Of a stretch of DNA of 38,730 nucleotides, positions 22,927 through 31,603 are shown piece after piece. The first letter of the stretch is position 1, and every line of letters begins with the position of its first letter. Source of the stretch: CAZFPA01 sp964520975 (GTDB taxonomy: Bacteria; Bacillota; Negativicutes; Selenomonadales; Selenomonadaceae); NCBI GenBank assembly GCA_964520975.1, contig CAZFPA010000016.1, forward strand, positions 1 through 38,730, written 5' to 3'. The translations under genes were made by a program, and so were the position numbers. Under the pieces are notes generated by a model. It made no database searches. It had not been told where the DNA came from and was given only the letters and a program-made list of their open reading frames with translations.

Positions 22927-24438
22927 ATGATTTCAGAAAAAGACATTATGAAGCTGCAGAACGGCAGTGATGTGCGCGGCGTAGCCGTACAGGGCGTCAC
23001 CGATGAGCCCGTCACCCTTTCCCCGGAGGCAGCGAACCGCATTGCCGCCGGCTTTGTCGGCTTTTTGGCCCACCGCACAGGCAAGAAGCCTGGCGAGCTC
23101 AAGATTGCGGTCGGCCACGACTCCCGCATCTCAGCCAAAACCCTGAAGTCCGAGGTGCTGCAGGCACTCACGGCGGCAGGCACGAAGGCTGTGGACTGCG
23201 GCCTCGCTTCAACGCCGGCCATGTTCATGTCCATCGTCTTTGACGAAACGAAGATGGACGGCTCCATCATGATTACAGCCAGCCATCTCCCCTATAACCG
23301 CAACGGACTGAAATTCTTCACGAAGGACGGCGGCCTCGAGCATGAGGACATCGAAGCCGTACTGCATGAGGCAGTCTCCATCCCGCAGCAGGCCGCGGAT
23401 ATCGCCACGGTGCCCTCGCTCGATCTCATCGGCATCTATGCGCGCCACCTGCGGGACAAAATCTGTGCGGGCATTCAGGCGGAAAACTACGATCAGCCGC
23501 TCGCCGGCCTGCACATCGTCGTCGATGCCGGCAATGGCGCCGGCGGCTTCTTTGCCGACCAGGTACTTGAAAAGCTCGGAGCAAACACCTCCGGCAGCCT
23601 GTACCTCGACCCGGACGGCATGTTCCCGAACCACATCCCGAACCCGGAGAATCAGGCCGCCATGGAAGCCATCCGCGGTGCGGTCCTCGCGAACAAGGCC
23701 GACCTCGGCCTCATCTTCGATACGGACGTAGACCGCATGAGCGCGGTACTGCCCGATGGCGAAGAGATCAGCCGCAACGCGCTCATCGCGATGATGGCCG
23801 CCATCCTCGCCCCGGATTATCCGGGCAGCACGATCATCACGGACTCCGTGACCTCGGATGAGCTCACGGTCTTCCTCGAAAAAGAGCTTGGCCTCAAGCA
23901 CCATCGCTACATGCGCGGCTACAAGAACGTCATCGACGAGTGCATCCGCCTGAACCAGGCCGGCACCGTATCCCCGCTCGCCATCGAGACCTCGGGCCAC
24001 GGTGCGCTCAGCGAGAACTACTACCTCGATGACGGCGCGTATCTGGCCGTAAAGATCCTCATCGCGGCCGCCCGGGCGAAAAAAGAAGGCCGCGCGCTCA
24101 GCACCCTCATCAAGGCCCTGGGCTATCCGGCGGAAAGCCGCGAATACCGCCTGAAAATCAAGGGAGTCGAGGACTTCCGCGCCTACGGACAGCAGGTTCT
24201 CAGAACCTTCGAACAGCGCGCTGAGGCCGCGGGCATCCAGATTGCCCGTCCGTCCTTTGAGGGCGTGCGCCTCGTATTCCCCGATGGCTGGGCGCTGCTG
24301 CGCCTTTCCCTGCACGATCCGAACATGCCACTGAACGTCGAAAGCCGCGAGGCTGGCGGTGCGCGCCGGATTGCCGCCGATGTACAAAAGCTGCTGGCAG
24401 ACTTTGACAAACTGGACCAAAGCGTTTTCAACAGCTGA
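22927..24438 (+). CDS. Phosphohexomutase (phosphoglucomutase/phosphomannomutase family)
   Basis: A 503-residue alpha-D-phosphohexomutase that interconverts hexose-1- and hexose-6-phosphates through a phosphoserine. The catalytic serine is Ser119 in ITASHLPYNRNGLKFF; the usual TASHNP is TASHLP here, a variant I associate with the plant-plastid-like PGM/PMM branch. The metal loop is Asp265/267/269 (DTDVDR) and sugar binding ETSGH is at 354-358. The C-terminal phosphate-binding loop is atypical (LSLHDPNMPLNVES instead of RPSGTEP). Substrate choice is therefore uncertain. The start at 22927 is set by GGAGG nine bases upstream. The gene is followed by a strong terminator. Confidence 0.88.
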   Translation: MISEKDIMKLQNGSDVRGVAVQGVTDEPVTLSPEAANRIAAGFVGFLAHRTGKKPGELKIAVGHDSRISAKTLKSEVLQALTAAGTKAVDCGLASTPAMFMSIVFDETKMDGSIMITASHLPYNRNGLKFFTKDGGLEHEDIEAVLHEAVSIPQQAADIATVPSLDLIGIYARHLRDKICAGIQAENYDQPLAGLHIVVDAGNGAGGFFADQVLEKLGANTSGSLYLDPDGMFPNHIPNPENQAAMEAIRGAVLANKADLGLIFDTDVDRMSAVLPDGEEISRNALIAMMAAILAPDYPGSTIITDSVTSDELTVFLEKELGLKHHRYMRGYKNVIDECIRLNQAGTVSPLAIETSGHGALSENYYLDDGAYLAVKILIAAARAKKEGRALSTLIKALGYPAESREYRLKIKGVEDFRAYGQQVLRTFEQRAEAAGIQIARPSFEGVRLVFPDGWALLRLSLHDPNMPLNVESREAGGARRIAADVQKLLADFDKLDQSVFNS

Positions 24439-24467
24439 GGCTACCGGCCTTTCAAAAAATATTCCTG

Positions 24468-24497
24468 CAGGGTGCTCGCCGGAGCACCCTGTTTTTT
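24468..24497 (+). terminator. Terminator of the phosphohexomutase gene
   Basis: A perfect 10-bp stem CAGGGTGCTC/GAGCACCCTG (24468-24477 with 24482-24491), a 4-nt loop and six T. Confidence 0.93.
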
Positions 24498-24524
24498 GTT
24501 TCCCGCAGACTTTTCTGCTATAAT
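24496..24524 (+). promoter_or_regulatory. Promoter of the yybS-gdpP-rplI-lon-dnaB operon
   Basis: TTGTTT (24496-24501), starting on the last T of the preceding terminator, a 17-nt spacer and TATAAT (24519-24524). Confidence 0.78.
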
Positions 24525-24535
24525 AGCGAGTATGA

Positions 24536-24587
24536 ATACCATTTACTAGCAGGAAGATATGCCTGCAGCTAGAATAATGTATGGTAT
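24536..24587 (+). promoter_or_regulatory. Structured leader of the yybS operon
   Basis: ATACCAT (24536-24542) pairs with ATGGTAT (24581-24587), enclosing an inner helix CTAG-CAGG (24546-24553) with CCTG and CTAG (24562-24572, bulged). The element fills most of the leader, ends about 20 nt before the start codon and has no T tract. A role in translation control or mRNA stability is possible. Confidence 0.45.
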
Positions 24588-24608
24588 GCAGTTTGAAAGG
24601 GTGAAAGA

Positions 24609-25577
24609 ATGATCAATCGTAGAATAACGCCGATGACCGAAAGCGGTCTGCTGGCAGCAATCACTGTCATCATGGGGCTCATTGCCGTCTACCTTCCCGT
24701 AGTCGGCATGGCCGCAGCGATTCTCTGGCCGCTGCCGATCATCGTGCTCGTCGTTCGTCATGGACTGCGCTGGGGCGTGATGGCCGCTATTACGGCCGCC
24801 GCCATCATGGGCATACTCATCGAGCCCATGGTATCCCTGCGCATGCTCATTTCCTTCGGCCCTGTGAGCCTCATGCTCGGCTACGGCTTCCGCCAGGAAT
24901 GGCCTGCGGCCAAGATCCTGCTGGTCTCGCTGCTCGCAGCGGTACTGGCCCTGCTGGCCGGGCTCGCTGTGGTCTTTGCGGTCACGAGCATCAACCCTTT
25001 TACCCTTCAGCTCGACATCATGCGGGAATCCCTCGAGGCTTCCGCGGACGTCTACCGCAGCATGGGCATGGAGGAAGCCCAGATTGCCCAGACGACAAAG
25101 GAATTCAGCCAGGCTATGGATACCGTAGCCATGCTGCTGCCGCTTGTGATTTCGGCCTCAGCGATCATCATCACCTACATGAATTTCTGGATTTCCGGCC
25201 GGGTGCTCCGGCGCCTCGGCCATCCGGTACCGACCCTTCCGCCCTTCGCGGAGTGGCGCCTGCCGTCGGCCTTCCTCTACCTGTTCGGCTTCTCACTCGT
25301 CGGCATGTACTGGGGCGGCACGCGGGAAATCGCTCTGCTCTATCAGCTCTCGCTGAACCTCAATATGTTCGCGGCCTTTGCCGGCTTTTTGCAGGGAGGC
25401 GCCCTGCTGGGCTACCTCGCACGCCGCGCGCACCTGTCCGGCTGGCTGCTCGGCGTCATACTGGTATTCATCCTCTTCAACGGCTTTTTTGCACAGATTC
25501 TGTCCTTCGTCGGACTGTTTGATATGATTTTCGACTATCGCCGTCGCTTCACGAACCGAAGCAGCGGCCAGAAATGA
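24609..25577 (+). CDS. yybS: DUF2232 integral membrane protein (YybS family)
   Basis: A 322-residue, very hydrophobic protein with about eight membrane segments, of the YybS/DUF2232 family. Function is unknown to me; the fold is thought to resemble ECF S components. The N-terminus (TESGLLAAITVIMGLIAVYLPVVG) and MLISFGPVSLMLGYGF are typical. It heads the conserved operon with gdpP and rplI, as in Bacillus. The ribosome-binding site is AAAGGGTG, and gdpP begins 10 nt after its stop. Confidence 0.88.
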   Translation: MINRRITPMTESGLLAAITVIMGLIAVYLPVVGMAAAILWPLPIIVLVVRHGLRWGVMAAITAAAIMGILIEPMVSLRMLISFGPVSLMLGYGFRQEWPAAKILLVSLLAAVLALLAGLAVVFAVTSINPFTLQLDIMRESLEASADVYRSMGMEEAQIAQTTKEFSQAMDTVAMLLPLVISASAIIITYMNFWISGRVLRRLGHPVPTLPPFAEWRLPSAFLYLFGFSLVGMYWGGTREIALLYQLSLNLNMFAAFAGFLQGGALLGYLARRAHLSGWLLGVILVFILFNGFFAQILSFVGLFDMIFDYRRRFTNRSSGQK

Positions 25578-25587
25578 GGTGAACCCT

Positions 25588-27597
25588 ATGCCACGCAATC
25601 TTTCCGCCTGGATTGATATCTGCATCCATCTCGCGGTGATCCTGCTGCTGGTGCTCGTGGTTTCTTCCTACAATCTCTACGTGGGCGCGATTGGCTTCCT
25701 CGTCTGGATCTGTATGCTGGCCTTTGCCCGCGAACGCTGCCGGGCCCGCAGAAGCGATTTTTCCAGTTATTGCCAAAATATCATCCGCAATGTGAATGAG
25801 GTATCGAACTACGCGGTGGAAAGACTGCCGCAGGCCGTACTCATCGTCGATGCTGACGGCCGCCTCCAGTGGTTCAACCGGGAGCTCGAGAAATATCTGG
25901 GCAAGCGCCCGGAGCCGGGCATTTCCATCAAGGATTTCTGGCCGGGCATCATGCTTACGCCAATCTGGGGCACAGAGGGCGAGTACGTCTTTGCCCACGA
26001 GGGCACCTACTACAAGGTCTTCTACCGCCCTGTATCGACCGTTGACGACATGCACGGGCTCATGGCTCTCTACATCACGGACACCTCGAATTTTGAGCAG
26101 CTCAAACGCGAGCACCAGATGTCCCGCACCGTACTGAGCTATATTCAGATCGACAATTACGATGAGGTCCTGCAGGGGCTTACAGATGCCGAACGGACCT
26201 CACTGATCTTCTCCGCCAACCACCTGCTCGACGAGTGGCTGCACCATCTGGGCGGCTTCCTGCGCCGTGTATCCGACGACCTCTACGTGGCCGTCATGAC
26301 CCGGGAGGCTCTCGATCACGCACTGGCGGAAAAATTTGATATCCTCGACAAAATCCGCACCCTGCACAGCACGAACCGGCTGCCGGTCACGCTCAGCATG
26401 GGCATTGCCGTAGCCAGCACCCAGAGCATGGATGAGCTCGGAGCCGCAGCCCAGGCAGGCCTTGACCTGGCCCTTGGCCGCGGCGGCGATCAGGTTGCCG
26501 TGCAGATCGACGGCAAGACGCAGTTCTACGGCGGCAAGGCCAAGGCCGTAGAAAAACATACCCGCGTAAAGGCGCGCGTTGTAGCGCATGCCATCAGTGA
26601 AATCATCGGCAATTCGGATGAGGTCTTCATCATGGGCCATCACAACGAGGATTTCGACTGCCTGGGCGCGGCCATGGGCGTGGCCAAAATGGCCCGCCAG
26701 CTCAAAAAACCGGTCCACATCATCCTGAGTGATATGAACGAGGGCATTGACAAGTTCACCGACCTGCTCAAGGACAAGGAAACCTATGCGGACCTTTTCC
26801 TGCCGGCCAAGGAGCTTTTGAACATCACGAGCATGAATCCGGTGCTCATCGTGGTGGATACCCATATCCCGCATCTGGTGGCTGCACCGGGCCTTCTCGA
26901 CCGCATCCATCAGATCATCGTGATCGACCATCACCGCCGCAGCGAGCAGTTCATTCAGAACCCGCTGCTCGTCTACATCGAGCCGGCCTCCAGCTCCACG
27001 AGCGAGCTCGTCACCGAGCTGCTGATGTATTTCAGCGACGATCTCGTGCTCTCGCGCGTCGACGCTACGGCGCTGTATTCCGGCATCGTGGTCGACACAA
27101 AGAACTTTGCCGTGCAGACCGGCGTGCGTACCTTTGACGCGGCAGCCTATCTGCGGCGCAGCGGTGCCGATCCCGTCATGGTGCGCCATCTGTTCCGCAC
27201 CGACTACGAGACGAACCTCGTGCTCTCGCGGGCCAAGGCCAGCTCGGAGCTCTTTGATAACGGGCTCATCGTCACCACCATACCGAATCCCATCCCGAAT
27301 ATCCAGGCAACGGCAGCTCAGGTTGCCGACTCCCTGCTGCGCATCGAAAATGTGCGCATGAGCCTGGTGATCTTCCAGCTCACGGCTGATACCGTCGGCA
27401 TCAGCGCCCGCTCCACGGGCGAGATCAACGTGCAGGTCATCATGGAATCCTTCGGCGGCGGCGGCCATCAGAACGTCGCGGGCGCCCAGGTACAGGACAA
27501 GAGCCTCGAGGAGGTCTGCCAGCAGGCAGTCGCCCTGAGCAAAAAATATATTGAGGAGAATGATAGCGATGAAAGTAATCTTACAACAGGATATTAA
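25588..27597 (+). CDS. gdpP: Cyclic-di-AMP phosphodiesterase
   Basis: The 669-residue membrane enzyme hydrolyses c-di-AMP to pApA, tuning potassium and osmotic homeostasis and cell-wall stress tolerance. Two N-terminal membrane helices (about 10-48) are followed by a PAS-like domain (about 75-150), a degenerate GGDEF domain (SDDLY where GGDEF would be) and a DHH domain. The DHH domain has metal ligands His351, Asp355 and Asp357 (HHNEDFD) and Asp447-His-His449, then a DHHA1 domain with GGGGHQNVAG (His627). The ATG at 25588 follows AGGTGA; a GTG nine bases upstream overlaps that site. Its 3' end overlaps rplI by 29 nt. Confidence 0.95.
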   Translation: MPRNLSAWIDICIHLAVILLLVLVVSSYNLYVGAIGFLVWICMLAFARERCRARRSDFSSYCQNIIRNVNEVSNYAVERLPQAVLIVDADGRLQWFNRELEKYLGKRPEPGISIKDFWPGIMLTPIWGTEGEYVFAHEGTYYKVFYRPVSTVDDMHGLMALYITDTSNFEQLKREHQMSRTVLSYIQIDNYDEVLQGLTDAERTSLIFSANHLLDEWLHHLGGFLRRVSDDLYVAVMTREALDHALAEKFDILDKIRTLHSTNRLPVTLSMGIAVASTQSMDELGAAAQAGLDLALGRGGDQVAVQIDGKTQFYGGKAKAVEKHTRVKARVVAHAISEIIGNSDEVFIMGHHNEDFDCLGAAMGVAKMARQLKKPVHIILSDMNEGIDKFTDLLKDKETYADLFLPAKELLNITSMNPVLIVVDTHIPHLVAAPGLLDRIHQIIVIDHHRRSEQFIQNPLLVYIEPASSSTSELVTELLMYFSDDLVLSRVDATALYSGIVVDTKNFAVQTGVRTFDAAAYLRRSGADPVMVRHLFRTDYETNLVLSRAKASSELFDNGLIVTTIPNPIPNIQATAAQVADSLLRIENVRMSLVIFQLTADTVGISARSTGEINVQVIMESFGGGGHQNVAGAQVQDKSLEEVCQQAVALSKKYIEENDSDESNLTTGY

Positions 27598-28015
27598 AAA
27601 AATCGGTAAAAAAGGCGATATCCTCGAGGTATCGGAAGGATACGGCAGAAATTTCCTCCTGCCGAAAAAATATGCCATTGAGGCCAGTGCCGCAAATCTC
27701 AATGTAGCCAAGGCCCAGGCCGCTTCCGCGGCCCGCAAGAAGCAGCAGGCCTCCGATGAGGCTCAGCTCATGGCCGCACAGCTCTCCAAGATTGAAGTCA
27801 CGATTCCCGTGAAAATCGGCGATGGCGGCCGTCTCTTCGGCTCCGTCACCGGCAAGGATGTCGCTGACGTACTCAAGAAAGCGCATCAGATCGACATTGA
27901 CAAGCGCAAGATCTCCATCAAAAACGAAGTTACCGGCGTCGGCACCTACGACGCGATCATCAAGGTCCATCCGGAAATAACCAGCACCATCAAGGTACAT
28001 GTCGTCGCCGGCTGA
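27569..28015 (+). CDS. rplI: 50S ribosomal protein L9
   Basis: The 148-residue L9 has the normal length and the canonical N-terminal rRNA-binding domain (MKVILQQDIKKIGKKGDILEV, then GYGRNFLLPKKYA). A central helix follows, then a C-terminal domain containing GGRLFGSVTGKDVADVL. The ATG at 27569 has GAGGAG ten bases upstream and lies inside the end of gdpP, suggesting translational coupling. Confidence 0.98.
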   Translation: MKVILQQDIKKIGKKGDILEVSEGYGRNFLLPKKYAIEASAANLNVAKAQAASAARKKQQASDEAQLMAAQLSKIEVTIPVKIGDGGRLFGSVTGKDVADVLKKAHQIDIDKRKISIKNEVTGVGTYDAIIKVHPEITSTIKVHVVAG

Positions 28016-28038
28016 CCGGGCATCAGAAAGAGGCTTTT

Positions 28039-30159
28039 ATGAAAGATTTTTTTACTAAGCTGTTCCATAAAAAGAAGCAGTCCGCCACCGTTCCGGTGCC
28101 GGAGGCCACGCTGCCTGAAACAGAGGCCGATCGTGAGATCGAGGCACTGTACGGCATACTGGCGGATATCCTCGGCTCGGACAAGCTCGTCATCAAGGCG
28201 GGAAAAATGGATGCTATGACACTCATGCGCTCACCTCTTCGGGGTGAGCGTGTGCTCGCTTTACAGCGCATCATCCTGGAAAATCCGACCATCGAGGAAG
28301 TCCCGACCGAGGAGGACATCCCCGAGATCCTGCATTCCCTCACGGCTGAGGTGGCCGATCTCGTGGCCCGCCGCTCCGTCGAGGACAAAATCGAGAAAAA
28401 GATTGCGGAAAAACTCGAAGAAAACCATCAGGACTACGTGAAGGACATCCGCATGCAGGTGCTCAAGGAGGAAAAGCCCTCCGCCGAGACCCCGCAGGAA
28501 AAGAAAAAACGCGAGGAGCTCGAGACGCTGGAAAAGGTCAGCCTGACCCAGTCCGTCATGGAGCTGCTGCGCCCGGCCTCCCTCGAGGAGATCGTCGGCC
28601 AGCCGCGCGCGGTCAAATCGCTCATGGCCAAGCTCAGCTCCCCTTATCCGCAGCACCTGCTGCTCTATGGCCCGCCGGGTGTCGGCAAGACGACAGCCGC
28701 CCGCCTCGTGCTCGAGGCCGCCAAGACGAAAGCCGCCTCGCCCTTTGCCGCTGCAGCACCGTTTGTCGAAACAGATGGTACCACACTGCGCTGGGACCCG
28801 CGCGACATGACCAACCCGCTGCTGGGCTCCGTACATGACCCGATCTATCAGGGTGCCCGCCGGGATCTCGCCGACAGCGGCGTCCCGGAGCCGAAACCCG
28901 GCCTCGTGACCGAGGCCCATGGCGGCATCCTGTTCATCGATGAAATCGGTGAAATGGACGAAATGCTGCAGAACAAACTGCTGAAGGTATTGGAGGACAA
29001 GCGCGCCTATTTCGAATCCGCGTATTACGACCCGACCGATGAAAAGGTCCCGCCCTATATCAAGGCACTGTTTGAAAAAGGTGCCCCCGCGGACTTCGTG
29101 CTCATCGGCGCGACCACCCGCGATGCCTCGCATATCAATCCCGCGCTGCGCTCGCGCTGTGCGGAAATCTACTTTGAACCGCTCACGCCGAAGCACATCC
29201 AGACCATCGTCGAAAATTCGGCGAAAAAGCTGCAGGCGCAGCTTGGCGAAGGCGTAGCCGAGCTCATCAGCGAATACACCATCGAAGGCCGCAAGGCCAT
29301 CAATATCCTGGCCGACGCCTACAGCCTCGCACTGGAACGCTGCACGCCGGACGAGACCGCAGCGATGGCCGATGCGATCCCGGCTGCCGAGGCACCGGAA
29401 CCCACCGCAGCCGGCCACCCGGCAGCGGACAGCCCGGAAACCGCAGACACCGCCGCGGCCGGCGATGCGGACAATACAGCCGCACCGGTGCCCAGGAAAC
29501 CGGCCTTCGTACTGCCGGATGTCCGCATCGAGCGTCGCGACATCTACGAAGTCGCCCAGGTCAGCCGCCTCTCGCCCTACGTGACGAAAAAGGCCTCCGA
29601 CCGCTCGGAAATCGGCCACATCTTCGGCCTCGGCGTCGCGGGCTTCCTGGGCTCCGTCATCGAAATCGAAGCCATCGCGTTCCCGGCCCACGAAAAGGGC
29701 AAGGGCAGCGTGCGCTTCAATGAGACTGCGGGCAGCATGGCCAAGGACTCCGTATTCAACGCGGCCTCCGTCATGCGCCGCCTCACGGGAAAAGACCTGC
29801 ACGACTACGATGTGCACATCAACGTCATCGGCGGCGGCAATATCGACGGCCCGAGCGCGGGTACCGCGATCCTCGCGGCCATCGTCTCCGCCGTCACCGG
29901 GCGCCGCATCCGCCAGGATGTCGCCGTGACCGGCGAAATCTCACTGCAGGGACGCGTACGTCCCGTCGGCGGTGTATTTGAAAAAGCCTATGGCGCCAAG
30001 CAGGCCGGCATAAAGACACTCATCATCCCGAAGGAAAACGACAAGGACATCCCGAAGGATCACCTGGGTCTTGATATCCATGCCGTACAGACAGCCGAGG
30101 AAGCCTTTGCCTGGATCTTTGCCGGGGAGCCGGCCGCTACAGAGGAGAATCCATCATGA
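28039..30159 (+). CDS. Lon-family ATP-dependent protease (LonB/LonC-like)
   Basis: A 706-residue AAA+ serine protease lacking the classic LonA N-domain. Residues 1-190 are charged and helical with a Lys/Glu-rich coiled-coil stretch. The ATPase has intact Walker A GPPGVGKTT (from 211) and Walker B ILFIDEIGEMD. The protease domain has the Ser-Lys dyad Ser606 (DGPSAG) and Lys649 (GGVFEK), 43 residues apart as in E. coli Lon. An Ala/Pro/Thr-rich low-complexity linker (about 440-490) separates the ATPase lid from the protease domain. The rplI-lon-dnaB position and N-terminal type suggest the LonC branch, but unlike reported LonC enzymes with degraded ATPase sites the nucleotide motifs here look functional. 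The stop overlaps the dnaB start. Confidence 0.88.
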   Translation: MKDFFTKLFHKKKQSATVPVPEATLPETEADREIEALYGILADILGSDKLVIKAGKMDAMTLMRSPLRGERVLALQRIILENPTIEEVPTEEDIPEILHSLTAEVADLVARRSVEDKIEKKIAEKLEENHQDYVKDIRMQVLKEEKPSAETPQEKKKREELETLEKVSLTQSVMELLRPASLEEIVGQPRAVKSLMAKLSSPYPQHLLLYGPPGVGKTTAARLVLEAAKTKAASPFAAAAPFVETDGTTLRWDPRDMTNPLLGSVHDPIYQGARRDLADSGVPEPKPGLVTEAHGGILFIDEIGEMDEMLQNKLLKVLEDKRAYFESAYYDPTDEKVPPYIKALFEKGAPADFVLIGATTRDASHINPALRSRCAEIYFEPLTPKHIQTIVENSAKKLQAQLGEGVAELISEYTIEGRKAINILADAYSLALERCTPDETAAMADAIPAAEAPEPTAAGHPAADSPETADTAAAGDADNTAAPVPRKPAFVLPDVRIERRDIYEVAQVSRLSPYVTKKASDRSEIGHIFGLGVAGFLGSVIEIEAIAFPAHEKGKGSVRFNETAGSMAKDSVFNAASVMRRLTGKDLHDYDVHINVIGGGNIDGPSAGTAILAAIVSAVTGRRIRQDVAVTGEISLQGRVRPVGGVFEKAYGAKQAGIKTLIIPKENDKDIPKDHLGLDIHAVQTAEEAFAWIFAGEPAATEENPS

Positions 30160-31484
30160 TAGAACGCGTACCACCGCAAAATATAGAGGCCGAGCAGGCC
30201 GTACTCGGCGCCATGCTCATCAAGAAAGAGGCCATTGCCGAGGTATCGCAGCTTTTGAAGCCCGCTGACTTCTACCGCGAAGCGCACCGCATCGTCTACG
30301 AGACCATGCTCGAGCTCTTCAACAAGAACGAAGCCGTCGACCTCATCACCGTCACCGAACAGCTCCGCAAGAACGACCTGCTGGAAAAGGCCGGCGGCAT
30401 CGCGTTCGTGACCTCGCTCGCGAATGCCGTCCCGACCGCAGCCAACGTGGAATACCACGCGCGCATCGTCGAGGAAAAGGCCCAGCTCCGCAACCTCATC
30501 AATTCGGCGACCGAGATTGCCGGCATGGCCTACGAGGCCAGCGACGACATCACCGATGTCATGGACAAATCCGAAAAGATGATCCTGGAGGTCGCCGCCC
30601 GGCAGAACAGCGGCTCCTTTGTCCCGATCAAGGAAATCCTCATGGATACCTTCAGCAAGATCGAGAAGCTCTATGAGACCAAGGGCGGCATCACCGGCCT
30701 TCCCTCCGGCTTCAAGGACCTCGACAAGCTCACCTCGGGCCTGCAGCCCTCCGACCTCATCCTCGTGGCCGCCCGCCCAAGTATGGGTAAGACGGCCTTC
30801 ACCCTGAACATCGCCCAGCACGTAGCCGTCCACGAAAACAAATCCGTGGCCTTCTTCTCACTGGAAATGTCCAAGGAGCAGCTCGTGCAGCGCATGCTCT
30901 GCTCCGAGGGCGGTATCGACTCCCAGCGCCTGCGCGTAGGCGAGCTCGAAGAAAACGACTGGGAAAAACTCATCAACGCCGCCGACCGCCTTTCCCGCGC
31001 GCCCATCTACATCGATGACACCGCGGGCATCACAGTCATGGAACTGCGCTCCAAAGCGCGCCGTCTCAAGGCAGAGCACGACCTGCAGCTCATCGTCATC
31101 GACTATCTGCAGCTCATGCAGGGCCGTTCCTCCAAGAACAGTGACAACCGCCAGCAGGAAATCTCCGAAATCTCCCGCTCGCTCAAGGCCCTGGCCCGCG
31201 AGCTCAACGTCCCGGTCATCGCGCTCTCCCAGCTCAGCCGAAGCGTGGAATCCCGCCAGGTCAAAAAGCCGATGCTCAGCGACCTGCGTGAATCCGGCTC
31301 CCTCGAGCAGGATGCCGATATCGTCATGTTCCTCTACCGCGAGGACTACTACGATCCGGAAACCGAGCACAAGAACATCACCGATGTCATCATCGCCAAG
31401 CACCGCAACGGTCCGGTCGACACCGTACAGCTCTTCTTCCACAAGCAATTCACGAAATTCGCGGATCTCTCGCGGCTGCAGTGA
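30156..31484 (+). CDS. dnaB: Replicative DNA helicase DnaB
   Basis: The 442-residue hexameric 5'-3' helicase unwinds the replication fork and loads primase. The N-terminal domain PPQNIEAEQAVLGAML is typical. The RecA-like domain has Walker A ARPSMGKTAF (206-215, Lys212), Walker B LIVIDYLQLMQG, and the DRQQE-like DNRQQEISEISRSLKALA segment, with LSQLSRSVE as DNA-contacting motif. No intein is present. The ATG overlaps the Lon stop codon and has AGAGGAG upstream. This is the last gene of the operon; I see no clear terminator before the sucrose promoter. Confidence 0.98.
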   Translation: MIERVPPQNIEAEQAVLGAMLIKKEAIAEVSQLLKPADFYREAHRIVYETMLELFNKNEAVDLITVTEQLRKNDLLEKAGGIAFVTSLANAVPTAANVEYHARIVEEKAQLRNLINSATEIAGMAYEASDDITDVMDKSEKMILEVAARQNSGSFVPIKEILMDTFSKIEKLYETKGGITGLPSGFKDLDKLTSGLQPSDLILVAARPSMGKTAFTLNIAQHVAVHENKSVAFFSLEMSKEQLVQRMLCSEGGIDSQRLRVGELEENDWEKLINAADRLSRAPIYIDDTAGITVMELRSKARRLKAEHDLQLIVIDYLQLMQGRSSKNSDNRQQEISEISRSLKALARELNVPVIALSQLSRSVESRQVKKPMLSDLRESGSLEQDADIVMFLYREDYYDPETEHKNITDVIIAKHRNGPVDTVQLFFHKQFTKFADLSRLQ

Positions 31485-31527
31485 TTTGTGCCGGTTATTG
31501 TTTCCTCCTGATTTCTCATATTTTTTA

Positions 31528-31556
31528 TTGACAAAATCTTTCCTTATGGTTATGAT
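31528..31556 (+). promoter_or_regulatory. Promoter of the sucrose operon
   Basis: TTGACA (31528-31533), a 17-nt spacer and TATGAT (31551-31556), close to consensus. Tight control by a repressor or catabolite control is therefore expected. Confidence 0.85.
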
Positions 31557-31563
31557 AAGAATA

Positions 31564-31577
31564 TGAAATCGTTCCCA
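31564..31577 (+). promoter_or_regulatory. cre-like catabolite control site at the sucrose promoter
   Basis: TGAAATCGTTCCCA matches the firmicute cre consensus TGWAANCGNTNWCA at 13 of 14 positions. It lies over the predicted start site, where bound CcpA-HPr(Ser-P) would repress. It could equally be the operator of a LacI-family ScrR, whose sites look alike. Confidence 0.6.
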
Positions 31578-31603
31578 CATTAATTTTAAGGGAGGAATCC
31601 ATT

